From positions 2,170,001 to 2,234,000 of the forward strand of contig JAQFVV010000180.1 in assembly GCA_028023455.1 (NCBI GenBank): a stretch of DNA of 64,000 nucleotides. The letters are read 5' to 3'. Below are positions 24,655-36,654 of the stretch, piece by piece. Under the pieces are notes generated by a model. It worked only from the letters and a program-made list of their open reading frames with translations. It was not told where the DNA came from and did not search any database. Origin of the DNA: Epiperipatus broadwayi (Eukaryota > Onychophora > Udeonychophora > Euonychophora > Peripatidae). Position numbers and translations under genes: made by a program. How positions within the stretch are numbered: position 1 is the first letter of the stretch; each line of letters opens with the position of its first letter.

Positions 24655-24805
24655 GAGATCTGATTTATTTAGAAATAATTGTTTTGATTATGAGATCTGA
24701 TTTATGTAAGAAAACACTACATTGTTTATAAGATCTGATTTATTTAAGAAAGCTTCATTGTGCTGTTAAGATCTAAGTTTCTTAAGAAAGATTTACTTGA
24801 TTAAA
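24655..24805 (+). repeat. Tandem repeat, about 38-bp unit, 4 copies
   Basis: Four units starting near 24656, 24692, 24731 and 24768 share GAGATCTGATTTATTTAAGAAA or close variants, each followed by a variable AT-rich spacer. Confidence 0.7.
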
Positions 24806-25088
24806 AATAAAATAATCTAATTTCATGAGACATTGCTACATAAGAATATATTTTAGAATATCAAAACACTCTCCTCCTAATTTGATGCATTTGTCTTAGA
24901 GCAACATAAGAGCTAGCCTACTCTTTGAGGTTATTTTGGGGAACTGATTAGCTCATCTCCATGATTATATAGGCTTACCCCATTGTTATTGAATAGTCTA
25001 CCCTGAGTGTATAGTATTTTGTCTAATGAGTCTATTATTGTTGTTGGATGATTGACCCAACATCATCTTATATCTTTTAAGGTTACGA

Positions 25089-25466
25089 TATGTATATTGG
25101 AGTAATGTAAATAAAGCTGATGTTTAATTATAAAAAATAGAGAGAAATTGAAATACAATTCCTCACTGTTAACACTTTGGAAAATTAATATATGCAAAGT
25201 ATATTGATGAATATTAAATATTGATATGTTAATTAGGCAGACTATGAAATGTGCAATAAAAACTGCCAAAAGAAGTAGAGACAAAGGAAAATAGAAAGTG
25301 AGAACAACTATGTAAGCAAGCTGTTCGTAAATGTGAAGATTAATATCTTCTTATGTGTTAATAAACTCCTATTAGTTAAGTTTTACTTTTGTATTGAATT
25401 TTATTTAGATATGAAAAATAAATTAATGCTTATACAGTCAGTAATATCAATATTACTCCTGAATAT
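25089..25466 (+). repeat. Long terminal repeat, left
   Basis: Left member of the direct repeat pair; starts around TGTATATTGGAG and ends near the ATATTACTCCTGAATATA phrase. It carries AATAAAAAC and AATAAACT polyadenylation-type signals. Ends are approximate. Confidence 0.55.
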
Positions 25467-25599
25467 AATAGAATGATACAAAAAAAACTTGAAACCTAAG
25501 AGAAGTTAAAAGAAAGTTACCTGATACAGTCAACACAATCCAAAAAAGCACAGCTACTAGAAGACACCTGCTGGAATGCTTAAGAGTCAGAAATGCTGA

Positions 25600-25830
25600 A
25601 TTCATGTATCTGTTTTGGTCCCTACTAAGATAAAGAAAAGGGAGAGTAATTTAGACAATGTTGGGAAAACAGTATGGATAAATGACTTAATAAGAAAACA
25701 AAGGAAAGCAGGAATTGTATCAAAAGTAATCTAGACAATTGAGATTCATACAGCTGATGGATGACCATAAAGTCCAAAGACACATTAACCATGTTCAAAG
25801 CTGCCAGAGTGAGACGACTGAACATGACAA
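25600..25830 (+). pseudogene. Gypsy integrase C-terminal tail remnant
   Basis: The translation contains VGKTVWINDL (compare GDxVWVRDY), RKAGIVSKV (compare W.PGTV), IHTADG and, after a shift, FKAARVRRLN (compare WRRHINHLRRR). Together these match the small basic domain that ends gypsy integrases. One stop and one frameshift break it. Confidence 0.5.
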
Positions 25831-26055
25831 TGTAAAAATGAATTTTTCAAAAGCAGATGTAAATATCAAGAAAAAGAAGAGAATTATGATAGTGCATTAT
25901 TGAAATTGCAGGAAGAGTTTACCAGCGTTGAGCTGACCGAAACAGATTTCTCGAAAATGTGTAATCAGGCTAACAATCTGCCAGAAGACCTGTTATGGAT
26001 TTACCCAAAACAGATGAATAAAGAAAGACTTGTTACCACATGCACGAGATCATAG
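25826..26055 (+). other. Unassigned open frame downstream of integrase tail
   Basis: An open frame of about 75 codons without an early ATG, less AT-rich than its surroundings. It contains YDSALLKLQEEF, TETDFSKMCNQANNLPEDL and LWIYPKQMNKERL. It lies between the integrase tail and the right LTR, where some gypsy elements carry an extra ORF. I do not recognise the product; the acidic, helical look would fit a fragment of a structural protein. Confidence 0.3.
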
Positions 26056-26149
26056 AAGACCCAAAGGATTATATTTGTAATTAAACTTGTGAACTATTTT
26101 CTAGAGTGAGGCAAGAAGTGCACTTTCCAGCTAAAACAATAATGTATGT

Positions 26150-26496
26150 GCATGTACATATGTGAAGTGATGTAAATAAAGTTGATTATCTTTGTTGTAA
26201 AAAAGTTAACACTTCAGAAAACAAATCTATGTGAAGTATACAAATGAATATTAAATAATAATTATACAAAAATACACCAATATGCTAATTATCCAGACTA
26301 TAGAATGTGCAATAAAAACTGCCAAAAGCAGTTGAGACAAGAAAAATAGTTATAAATGTGAAGATTTATTCTCTTATCTGTTGAATATAAAAACTTATAT
26401 TTGTTAAGTTTTACATTTGTGTTGAGTTTGATTTAGATATGAAAAATTGATGCATATACAACTGGTAATGCCAATATTACTTCTGTATATAGCATC
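26150..26496 (+). repeat. Long terminal repeat, right
   Basis: Right member of the LTR pair, shorter by small deletions. It starts around TGTACATATGTG and ends near AATATTACTTCTGTATATA. Divergence from the left LTR is considerable, so the insertion is old. Confidence 0.55.
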
Positions 26497-26499
26497 TTG

Positions 26500-26790
26500 T
26501 ATTCACACAACATGCATGAAAAGGTTTTCCTTCTTCAAATGAATTTTTTTAAATGTATTTTTAAACTTAATTCCTAAATATCGAACAACTATGACTTTTT
26601 TTACATTATATTTATCAAAAGTCTTGTATTCTCATGTCTTTTTAAATGTATTCACATGAAATGCAACACATTTTTTTTTTCCTGTAAAAATTCTTTGTCT
26701 TTTTAATCTACTTTTAACAAAAGTCATTGTATTCACAGAAAATGCAAGAAAAATACTTTTTTTCTATATGAATTTTATTATAAAGTATTT
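26500..26790 (-). pseudogene. Degenerate C2H2 zinc-finger remnant, reverse strand
   Basis: On the minus strand, pieces equivalent to KPFHACCVNTR (near 26500-26545) and further CxLC / HEK-like segments (near 26620-26780) resemble the array at 10.6-12.2 kb. They share the TTGTGTGAATACAAG phrase with it. It is too decayed for a product. Confidence 0.6.
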
Positions 26791-26799
26791 ATTGCTGTA

Positions 26800-27199
26800 A
26801 AACTTTACTGCACTGATACTTACATAATTATCTTTATCTTGTTCACTCTAGAAATTGAATATAATTAGCATGCACTGAACTTGAAAAAAAAAAAAGTGTT
26901 AATTAATTATATTTTCGGAAGTCATGCAAGAAAAGAAAGTAAAATGCAGTTAAGGATATGTGTATAAAAGTTTTGTAAAATAAATGTTAAATGGTTGGTA
27001 TGTTAGTATAACTTTGGGATACACAATATATTGGTGTAGCCAACGGAAAAGTACCAGTGCAAACAATTGCAGATTGCCTCAATCAACAGAAGAACCCATG
27101 ACAAAATAATAGCAGATTAACATAGAGCTTGTAAACAACAGCAGATTGTCACAGGTGATTAGTATATTGGCACATTTAATAATTGAAGGAATTGTGATA
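26800..27199. other. No gene seen
   Basis: AT-rich start, then a less AT-rich stretch around 27030-27160 with three AACA(A/G)(C/T)(A/T)GCAGATT-like phrases. It may be the leader of the gypsy remnant that follows. Confidence 0.35.
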
Positions 27200-28380
27200 G
27201 TTATATATGAAATAATACATCTGTCTAAACAGTGGTATTATATAATAATATTGAGGAGTATGGTGTTAATGCAGCAAAGTGGTGCTTATACTTAGAGCAT
27301 ATAGAAAATATATACTTGTTAACAAGATTAAGGATGATAATGCAAAAGTAGCAACATTGATGTGACTTATGGGCGAGGAAGTTTGTCAAACAGTGAAGAG
27401 ACTTTGTGAACCAAAATCTCTAGAAGAAGTAGCATACCTGGAAATTAAAAAGAAATTAAGCTCACACTTTCAATCTGTGATATCAAAATAAATGTCACAT
27501 GTGAATTCCAGAAACTGAAGACAAGCACTGCTTAAGAATGTGACATAGCAGTGCAAGAGTTAGCAAAACAGTGCAAATTTAATGCTAAGTTAGATATATT
27601 TTTGATCAATTGCTATGTGAACGATTGCCAATAATTTATGGCATGTTCTCAGTCAAGCTGCATTGATATATAAGCGGTTCGTTGATTAATATGTAACCCA
27701 TAAATTAGCAATAAAAAATGCTGCAGAGTTTCAGAAAAATATAAATTTGTCAACATTTAAAATGACTGTGAATAATATATACACTGGGGCCATGAGATGT
27801 TAAAGTCCTATGAAAGTTTTTATATGCTACTGTTGTAGTGAAAGAAATCAAATTCAAGAGAGAAAAATGTCATACATGCCAAAAAACAATCATTTATTTC
27901 ATGTGAGACAAAAATAGTAAAAAAAAGTTGGATTCTAAATCATAGAGAGAAAGAGTTAAAATTAAAACCAAAGTTAAACAAAATGATATACATAATAAAT
28001 ATATTTCACTGAACATTAAAATTCTCAGGCAAAACATCATGATGGAAATTGATAGCAGTGTGGGGTTGTTCTTAATTTTAAAAAGGTTTGAACAAAATTA
28101 ATTGAAGAGGCAGAAACATGTATTACAATTGCGAATGCATATACAGAGGTCATAGCCATAGATGTAAATGATAATGGGATTGAAATATGCAATGAAGAAT
28201 GGCACCAATCAAGCTAAAGGCTAAAAACTTTTCCGTACATTGTAAAATGAGATCTTATTCCCATTCTAGTTAGAAACTGGTTTGAATCACTGGAGATTCA
28301 AATTGAAATTGTGAAAAAATACAGATGGTATCTAAAGTCAGAGTCAGATATCCATTGTTATTTAAGTAAGCAACAGAATT
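27200..28380 (+). pseudogene. Ty3/gypsy gag-protease remnant
   Basis: Plus-strand frames give a Gag core: DNAKVATLM, GEEVCQTVKRLCEPKSLEEV and EIKKKLSSHFQ (about 27320-27470). After a shift come AVQELAKQCKFNAKLD (about 27550-27600) and a zinc-knuckle-like KCHTCQKTNHLFHV (about 27865-27905). A protease region begins MMEIDSSVGLF (about 28040-28070), where DSS stands for DSG or DTG. The protease-RT junction reads LVRNWFESLEIQIE (about 28260-28310). The order and spacing match gypsy elements of the K02A2.6 type and parallel the reversed copy at 3.2-5.4 kb. The frame is broken many times, and RT and integrase are absent. Confidence 0.7.
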
Positions 28381-28389
28381 AAAACAAAC

Positions 28390-29150
28390 CCACTTGAGAT
28401 ATAGCTATTACATGTAATCCATAATCAAAATTGGAAGAAGTATATTTTAAATTAATTAAATTTTATTTGTAAAATGTATTTAACTCTCACTTGCACGTGG
28501 AGAAAAACAAAACATTATAGTGTTAAAATTTTATAGTAATTTAAAAATTATATAAAAGTTATATTATTTATGATGCTACTGTTGATAACTAATGTATTAT
28601 TTGTTTCATGTAAATATTACATAAATATATTTTAACTGCATTATATTCTTTTATACTTTTTAACATTCTACTAACATGATCAAAGTCATGGGATCAGCTA
28701 GTATACATTAAATGTCATAATTTCTCCTAAATTACACAAAGCAAAATAATCTCTTGGTATGTCTTTTCTCCTGAAAGATTATTTATTCCACTATTTCAAT
28801 TATTAATTTTAGATCAAACTAGTGATTTATCAGGAACATTATTTTACAGTAGTGATGTTTATGCCCATTCACACACTAACATCTTTCCATCATCATTAAT
28901 ATATTTATTTATATTTTTATTTCATTATTACAGTTTATTGCAGAAGGCCAAACTGACTGCAGATACAAGAATGACTTCATCCTACTCAGATGTATAACTT
29001 AACAGTAAAAAGATTAGTAATAATCATTAAAGAGCTTACCTAGAGAAATATGTTATACTCATGCATATAACAAATTTGGTACCTTCACAATAAATTGTAA
29101 TTATTTGATATTGGTAATACAGAGCAGAAATAATAAAAATGTCAGAGCTG
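28390..29150. other. No gene seen
   Basis: AT-rich sequence without recognisable coding or structural elements. Confidence 0.5.
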
Positions 29151-29154
29151 ATTA

Positions 29155-29205
29155 TCTGGTCAAACTGACGAGTGCTTGATGAACATGAAGTGTATCATTT
29201 TTCAG
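29155..29205 (+). ncRNA. Hammerhead motif, family A copy 2, decayed
   Basis: GTCAAACTGACGAGTGCTT shows the family A core (CTGACGA; position 7 is tolerant). GAA follows about 15 nt later. Stem II is no longer self-complementary, and position 15.1 is G. It is recognised as a family member only by comparison with intact copies. Confidence 0.5.
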
Positions 29206-29209
29206 ATCT

Positions 29210-30230
29210 TTTTTTTTCATTTAATTGGAGTATATGTGGCAAAATAAAAGTTATAAGCTTATTTATTTCAAGTTATTTATAATTACTGAGGATGCTCAAT
29301 TTAATAAAATGATGAATAGTATCCCCCCCACTCCCTATTTATTATCTACTAATGACTTTTTATGATTGGTTAATTTCTCTTTTGCCAATCCCTGGTCTCA
29401 ATATAGAGATTTTATCTTTTAAAGAAAGGCCCTTATTAACCCACAACATTTTAAAATGTTCATAAGATCTCTTTTATCTCGATGTATAATGTTAAAAACA
29501 CTTAATATACAGGATGGTGCATAAAGAATTCATTACTTATTTATGTAAAAATAAAACAGCATTAACATAGTTCACTGCAGGAAAATTACCCCATCAACTC
29601 TACTCCTTGCTCTGTTAGCTAGTAAATAGTGAATAATAAGTCATTGCTCATGGTCCTTTATTTTTGTTTTATCCCATATTTTAGAATATGATACACATTT
29701 ACTGATCAATTTTGGATTGTTGGTTGGATTAGCTATAAGTTGATTAAGCAAAATACAATCCTTAAGCCTGATTGAAATCTGACAATAAAGTTGTAATTAT
29801 ATGCTGGACTATTTCCATCATCTAGAATTAAGTGTTAAATATCTTCCGAAGAATTCAAATGTTATTTAAACCTTTTCAAATAATGTTAACTGTTAGGGAT
29901 TAGTACATACTACAATATTTTAAGTAGTATTATTCCTCTTTCTTGTTTAGATGTTATTTCCTGATCTGTGACAATACTAACATAAAAATCAAATCTGAAT
30001 ATTTTTGATTTACAAATACTTAAAATGTAATTTAAGCAACTAGACCATTCTTTCAAAGGCAACAGTCAGTAGAAATTTTATATAATTATCAATCAGGGTT
30101 CTCATATTTCCATTTTTTTAAAAGTCAAGAATAATGATTGATTTGTATAAATTACTCAGTAACATTATCTTTCAAGAAAAAATGAAGAAATCAGGAGAGT
30201 TCTCATTGATAAATATATAAAACTTCTAAT
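29210..30230. other. No gene seen
   Basis: AT-rich sequence. No supported feature. Confidence 0.5.
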
Positions 30231-30237
30231 GTCTTGT

Positions 30238-30400
30238 ACTGCCTTTGACAGAGTAGCTTAGTTAGTTAGGGTGTCACCTTAAATTTAGTATTCCTACATC
30301 TAAAGGTCCATGGTTTGATTTCCATGCTGATACTGTGACTAGTAAGGCCGGCAACATCTGAAGAGGGGAGAGGAATATCATTTGAAACATTGTGTTATAT
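30238..30400 (+). repeat. tRNA-derived SINE
   Basis: TAGCTTAGTTAGTTAGGG (from about 30254) fits a pol III box A. GGTTTGATTTCC (30312-30323) fits box B (GGTTCGANTCC) with two differences. The spacing is that of a tRNA with a somewhat enlarged variable region. After the tRNA-like head comes a unique body (AAGGCCGGCAACATCTG, GAAGAGGGGAG) and an AT-rich tail. The tRNA-type anticodon arm cannot be folded convincingly. This is the layout of tRNA-derived SINEs; cephalopods have several such families, but I cannot name this one. Confidence 0.65.
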
Positions 30401-30409
30401 ACTAATGAC

Positions 30410-32480
30410 TGAATGCGTTTGAAAAATATCAATTAAATTTGATTTTTTTCTAGTGACATTCCACAATTAATTCTGGTTGATGAGAACATCCCAACATATC
30501 ATTTCGAATAAAATGCAACCAAAACAAATTTTCAAACAAACATTACATGTTTATTCACTAAAAAGTGTTTCAACTTTCATGTAAGCAGAATTTTTATTTT
30601 GGGTATCCCATATTCAAAGTCAACTTGCTTAGATATTTCAATAAAATTAAAATCTTTTTAAAAGTAGTTTTTTATAGAATGGATTCCTCTAAAGAAGAAC
30701 AGTGAAGATTAAAGGGATGCTTAAGTATTCCAAATGCTTGATAGCAAGTTTTTATGATTTTTCTTGACTTTACTCCTTATTTAAGATTACCTAGATATTA
30801 ATTCACTTGACAATACATTGGTATTGGACTGAATCAGGAAAATTGATTGGTCAGTGACATTTTAATTGTTGAAAAATTTTCTTAATATGCAATGAATAAG
30901 CAAATACACAACCACAAATTATTTGAGTTAGAATATATATTTCTCAAAAATTATGATAAATGTCCAACATAATAATATTTTGATAAAATGCAACAGACTT
31001 GTTTTTTTCTTTTTAATCTATAATGCTTTAAGATTCAATTTTGTTTGTGAAATGATTCTCCATTACACATAGATAAATAAAATAACACTTCCTCTTGATG
31101 TTACTATATAATTACAAAAAATACTTCCATTCATAAGAAGGAATATTTGTTGTTTAACTGTTCTACCCTATAGATACAATAGATACTAAATCAAAGATTG
31201 TTCACCGAATCTGAAAACCTTATCTGATGTTGCACTTATTCCTAATGCTGCCCTTATTAATTTTTGTAATATTTTAAAAGTAGATAACCAACAGCCAATG
31301 TTTAAAATATTTCATTTTCATCATTTAGTGATATAGTTACAAAAATTGGGCATAAAGGCAAAGTCTCAAAAGCCTTTCTCTAATTTTAAAATATTTAAAT
31401 TGTCATTTACTCATATTAATATTATTAATTGCTTATCATATAAGACAAATAAATAAACTCACTCATTTTATATATCTTTTTGTCTCATCTTTGCATTTGC
31501 AAAACCACTGATTATTTATTTCAGGCCCAATTTACATGTCTCCATAAACTCAATATTATTTTTGCAAGTCTTTTGATATTAATTGCCAACTCATTTTTTA
31601 AAAAAATATTTTCTCATAGTTGCAATTGCTAAGTATGAATAACAATGAAAAAATGATGTGCAGTATATTTCACTACATTTGATATTCAAACACTTTTTCT
31701 TATTAATTACTAATTCTAAAAATTATTTGATAATTTCTTTTTCAATAATAAAGTCACTTGAATTAACATTTTGTCTAATAGAATATTAAAATGATTTATT
31801 TTAATTCTAATTAAAAAAGTTTGAAAATACATTATGTAAAAATTCATATGTGGTAATAAATTTTTTAGTTTTATGCCCCCTCCTTCAATTCAGTTGGGTC
31901 TGCAGATATCATTACCTTTCCTTGTGATGTGCCAGCTATTAAACTATTTTCATCAATATATCTCTATTATCAAAAAAAAATTAAAAGGAATCCCCAAAAT
32001 TAAATATTGTTTTTATTATGGATCAATGTTGCATATAATCATGAAAAATTAAAATTTTGAACTTTTATTTTTTTAGGTTTTATATAACTGATTGTTTTGT
32101 GGTAAAATATGCCTTCTAATCACAAAAAAATATTTACTAGGTGAACACAATATTTAAATATTGATCAATAATTGAGTTTTAAATGAAAATTCTTTACAGT
32201 TTCCAAAACAAAAAAAAAAACCAATGTGCTAATGAACATAGGACATATTTAAATTACTGAACTTAACACTCCTCTGATATTCCATGACAGATTGTGAAAA
32301 CCAAAAGTATGAAAATAGCATAGGGACTTATGTAGGCATATTACATAAGTATAAACACATTCAGAAACATGCTTAACAGATATGAATAATTTTTTTATTC
32401 TGTATTCACTTTTTTAATAATGAATTATCAGCAGCTATAAAAGAACAAAACCAAATAATAACTGTAATAATAGTAGTGAT
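30410..32480. other. No gene seen
   Basis: 2 kb of AT-rich DNA with only short low-complexity frames. No RNA gene or repeat array is supported. Confidence 0.5.
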
Positions 32481-32627
32481 AGTAATAGTACACTAAAAAG
32501 ATCACCTTTTTCTATATTTATACAAGCTGTTAAAATAGTAGCCAGCTCTCCCTATAGTAGTATCATTTAATGCAAGCCATAGTAATCAATGGATGCTGAA
32601 AGCTTTGTGCATAAAATCCCTCAACTT

Positions 32628-32680
32628 ATCCAAAATCCCCAGACTAGTTTCTAGTTTGTGACTCATCAGTGAGGAGTTTT
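32628..32680 (-). ncRNA. Hammerhead motif, family B, stem II shortened
   Basis: On the minus strand the inner stem I TCCTCA / TGGGGA, CTGATGA, GAA, ACTAGTC (stem III AC/GT plus C17) and the GTC triplet are intact. Stem II has lost two bases (GTCACAAACTA), leaving about 2 bp. The 5' outer stem I strand is also changed to AAAA-type sequence. Confidence 0.7.
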
Positions 32681-33004
32681 GCACTGCACTACTGCATTCA
32701 GAATTTGCTACTGCTTTAACAATTTGTGTAATCATAGAAAATGATGATCATGTAATGTTTTAATGATTTTATATCAATCCTGCCCACTGGATGTTGATGA
32801 CAGTGGTTATTAAAAAAACCAAAGACATCAAAATGCATATATATTGAACTTTGTTCAGATCTGTATGATTATACAAACAAATTATCTGGGATTGAAAACA
32901 TTACTGTGTTTTCATTTTGTGCTTATAGCTTTATAGTTATCTAAATAGATAAAAAGCTGTCAGAAAGTTACATTAGAGCAAAAAATCTAGATACAATGCT
33001 CTTA

Positions 33005-33066
33005 GATCTAAGACTCCTCACTGATGAAAGCCACAAGCTAGTAACTAGTCTGGGGGTATTGGCTGA
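33005..33066 (+). ncRNA. Hammerhead motif, family B, core mutated
   Basis: TCCTCA, CTGATGA, AAGC/GCTA around CACAA, ACTAGTC and TGGGGG are present. GAA has become GTA (position 13), which should abolish activity. The stem II base pair next to the core is an A-A mismatch. Confidence 0.75.
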
Positions 33067-33344
33067 GTAGGCACTAGATAGGAATTTTATGCACAAAGAT
33101 TCTAGAATCCATTGATTATTATGGCTTGTTCTGGGTGGCATTACTATATGGAAGATTTACTACTGTTTTAACATTAAAAAAGATTTTGGTAAAGACTAAA
33201 TAAGTCAAATTGTAAACCAGAAATACATCCACATGTGAATATACTTGTACAATATTCTGTTCATATTGCATTTTGCAATTCTGTCTTTTAACTTCTGCAG
33301 AAAACTTTTCTTTGTCAAATGCTTCAATATTATGTCTAATTGTA

Positions 33345-33700
33345 GCTCTCCAAGATTTAGATTTACTGGTTTAGATAATAAAAATGGTGCTTACTGGTAT
33401 AGATGTCAGATAGCCTCTTGAGTTTGGATATACTGATATGGAATCTAAAGTTTAAATTTACTGGTGTAGGCTTTAGATTTTGGACTTACAATATAGAGTA
33501 TTGGATTACTGGTGTAGATTTTAAAGGTTTAATTGACTTGTGTAGATTTTAAAGCTAGATATTCTAGTGTATTTTTTAAGGTTTAGACTTCTTTGTGTAG
33601 ACTTCATAGTTTGGACTTACTGGCATATACCTTAAAGCTAAGATTTACTAGTATATTCCCTAGAGTTTAGAACTACTGATGTAGAGTCTAACATTTAAAT
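33345..33700 (+). repeat. Degenerate minisatellite, about 35-bp unit, roughly 10 copies
   Basis: Repeats of a unit close to TTTAGATTTACTGGTGTAGA followed by TTTTAAAG. Clear copies begin near 33358, 33395, 33430, 33462, 33500, 33535, 33570, 33605, 33640 and 33670. Units vary in length and sequence. Confidence 0.7.
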
Positions 33701-33709
33701 GTTTTAAAT

Positions 33710-36640
33710 AATTGAAATACTCTCAATCCAAAACACAGGATAACACTTTATTAGAGAAAAGAAAGATGGTCCTTGCTTTTTATAAAAAAAATTGTCTTGT
33801 GTTTGGATTGTAAATATTTTATTTACTCAATAAACCAGTACATTAAATATTAATCACCATATATTTCATAATAATAATTATTGGAAATATTTTATATTTA
33901 CATATGTGAATCCTTGAGTCACTATTGACAAGGAATAAGTTGAAAAAAAAAAGACAAATGTCAATTAAAATAATATAAATCAATTTATATATATATTTAA
34001 TATTCTCATAGATAAATGATAAATTCATAGTATTATTTCCAGAAGATTCCATGTAGTAAAAATATAATAGTTAAATAGCTGATGTTTCACTACAATAACA
34101 AATACTTTTTTTCAGAGCTTCATTCTCAAATTATAAGAATGTGTGTAGTGAGAAAGATACTTGCTATTGTGCTCAAACATCAGCTATTTTACTATTATAT
34201 TTTTACCACATGGAAGCTCCCAGAAACAATACTTTGGATATATATGTATATTGAAAAATTATTTGTGCATATATATGTGAATATGTTTTATGAAATATTT
34301 GATGTTTTAAAATAATCAATGTTCCCAGTTTTGGATTGAGATGCTGGCCACCATAATCAGAATTATTTTTACTAGATCTGGAGGCACTTATATAACTTCT
34401 ATTAAAATGGAAAATGCTCTGATTTATACAAACAACAATATGATTTATTCAATATAAAAAAATTTATTTAATACTTCAAAATAAAAATTTTAAATATATC
34501 AACATAGTGTGCTGAGCTGTTATTTAAGAGGATTGTGTGATTTATAGAAGAATCACAAAAGTGGTGATTTGCATAAAATTTGATTATAAGATGTAAATGA
34601 ATTTATTTAAATGAGCCACTTTTTGATAGAGTTGTGCATAATAATTTCTTGATGACTTTGTATATGAAAAATTAAACATCATTCAACTTTCAAACTATTG
34701 GAATATATAAATCAGGATTTTTTCACATTGGTTGTAAAACTGGCTTCAGATTTAGTAAGAACAGTTATGAATGTGGTGCTAGATACTGAAAATGTACTAA
34801 GGTCAACTAAAATCTGGAAATATTATTTCAAGCCATCATAAACTTTGTAAAGCATATTCACACATATATATATATATATGCACATCATCTTTGCATATAT
34901 ATATATATATATATATTAAAATGAACAATCTATTATTCATTTCATTAAAAAAAAGAATCTTTTTTTAATTTTTTATGCAAAGTGATATGCAAATTTGATT
35001 TTTTTGATTTTTAAAAAAACTGAAATTAGTGGTAAAAAGAGAATGAACTTTTCTTCTTATAAAATTAGTTTTTCTTTTCTCTTAAGCAGAGTGGGATATT
35101 ACTTCATTCAAATCCCAGGATTTTAACTTTGCCTTGTGAATAAAAGGAAAGAACACTACTAATAGTTAGCTAGATCTAATGTGGAACACTTTGAATAACT
35201 CAGGCTGAAATAAAGAAATGGGTTTATTTAAATGACAGGTAAAAATTACAAGACTATATTATCACCCTAAATGGATTTTTAATATTTGTCAGAAAAAAGT
35301 AAAAGACAATTATTTTGTTTTGGGTGAATCTTACATTTAAAGAGTGATTTATACTTTATTTTAAATAATTTGGATTTGTAAATAATGTTTATATCTGGAT
35401 ATTATTTTAAAAGAAATTTTTAGTTTAAAAAAAAAAAAGAAATGAATTTGTAATAACTTCTATTTGCTTGTTAGAATAATTTTTTTTAAAAATTATTATT
35501 ATATATCAATATACATGCTAAGCTTATGAATTTTATATAAGTTATTAATAAGAGGAAAAATTAAAGAAATAATGATAGTCATGCAAATACAATGTACACA
35601 TAAATTGCCTAAGACTCAAAAATGATGTAATTATTTCCATTAGTCTAATTTATTTGTAGTTAAACATAGTTGATTACTGAAAATTGGATTTTATGTAGAT
35701 GGATTTACATATATGCAGTTGTTTGTTCCATGTTTAATAATTTTCATATGTTCACATCCATATGGTAGATACATTCCTAGCAGTTTAATGAGTTAGGGAT
35801 CAATCTCAGAATGAACCATCCATGTAAAAATTGTAGTTGTATTAAATTAAGTTTAGGACCAAAAAACCAATCCTTATAATTAGGGTATAGAAGATTTATT
35901 CAGTTAGACTTAGGTCCAAAAAGCCATCCTTTTATATTTATTATTATATAAGTGGCTTTGGATTTTAAAAAAATTATTCCCTATGATTATTGTGATAAAA
36001 AATAGCATTGATGTTTATCCCATATAGAGAATATGTATGTGTAAGTACTTGAAGGCATGAGAGTCAAAGATATGTTTGTATTCATGTATTCATATTTGCA
36101 AAAAATTATATTTAAGTTTATTGAAGTCAGAATTAAGGGTACAGCAAATGTGTTATATTATCTATGAATATATTAATGCTAGGTTGTAGACTTATCAAAT
36201 GACTTTCTTAAAGAAATAAATTGCACACCAATTAATGATTATACTTTGTAAATAAAAAATTATTACATGATTTATTTATTTTATTAAAGAAATAAATTGC
36301 ATAACAATTAATAAGTATATTTGTAAATAAATTATTATTATTTGATTGTTTTACTTTGTTTATGTATGATTTGTAATCATTCATCAGGAGTATCTCCATG
36401 ATTTAACCTGGTATTACAAATGGAGCAGTGAAATGGTTACAGAATAAAATATTGTTTTAAATATATGTGTTAGTTTATTTTCTGATGCTTAAAGCCAGGT
36501 GGCTCCTGTATAAATGTCCTTCTTTTTGTAAATGATTCTTATTGTTTGTGAATAAAATTTCCTTTTGAAAGATGTATGTGTAGGAATATAAAAAATGTAT
36601 ATTATACCATGGACTACAGTGTGCTTTTAATTTAAATAAA
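33710..36640. other. No gene seen; microsatellites and small duplications
   Basis: AT-rich sequence. (AT)n runs are at 34863-34879 and 34895-34916. A diverged duplication of about 58 bp (36205-36262 and 36287-36345) shares AAAGAAATAAATTGCA. A weaker pair around 35800-35930 shares a phrase ending CCAAAAA(A/G)CCA. Open frames at minus 33843-34052 and plus 34082-34315 are low-complexity and not accepted as genes. Confidence 0.5.
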
Positions 36641-36654
36641 TCTTTTTTTTTAAA

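Larger units (their letters stand above)
25089..26496 (+). mobile_element. Internally deleted Ty3/gypsy-type LTR element
   Basis: Two direct repeats of about 350-380 bp (25089-25466 and 26150-26496) flank about 680 bp. They share GATGTAAATAAAG(C/T)TGAT, GTGCAATAAAAACTGCC with a polyadenylation signal, GTTAAGTTTTAC, and AATATTACT near their ends. Between them lies a segment resembling the C-terminal tail of a gypsy integrase. The element therefore looks like a gypsy copy that lost most of its interior. It inserted next to a reversed zinc-finger remnant. Confidence 0.6.
32490..33190. repeat. Family B composite element, inverted pair of hammerhead units
   Basis: A reversed family B unit (about 32490-32690) is followed by a forward tail, a linker and a forward unit (about 32935-33190). 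The linker shares CCAAAGACATCAAAATG and a phrase ending TTACTGTGTTTT with the composite at 42590-43350, so the whole arrangement was mobilised or duplicated as one unit. Confidence 0.65.

Noticed and set aside
36375-36440. Possible gypsy LTR end and primer site (CCTGGTATTACAAATGGAGC), and a hammerhead-like CTGATGA plus hairpin on the minus strand
   Set aside because: No partner LTR is found. The hammerhead-like piece lacks GAA after the hairpin and has no stem I, so it does not meet the core requirement.
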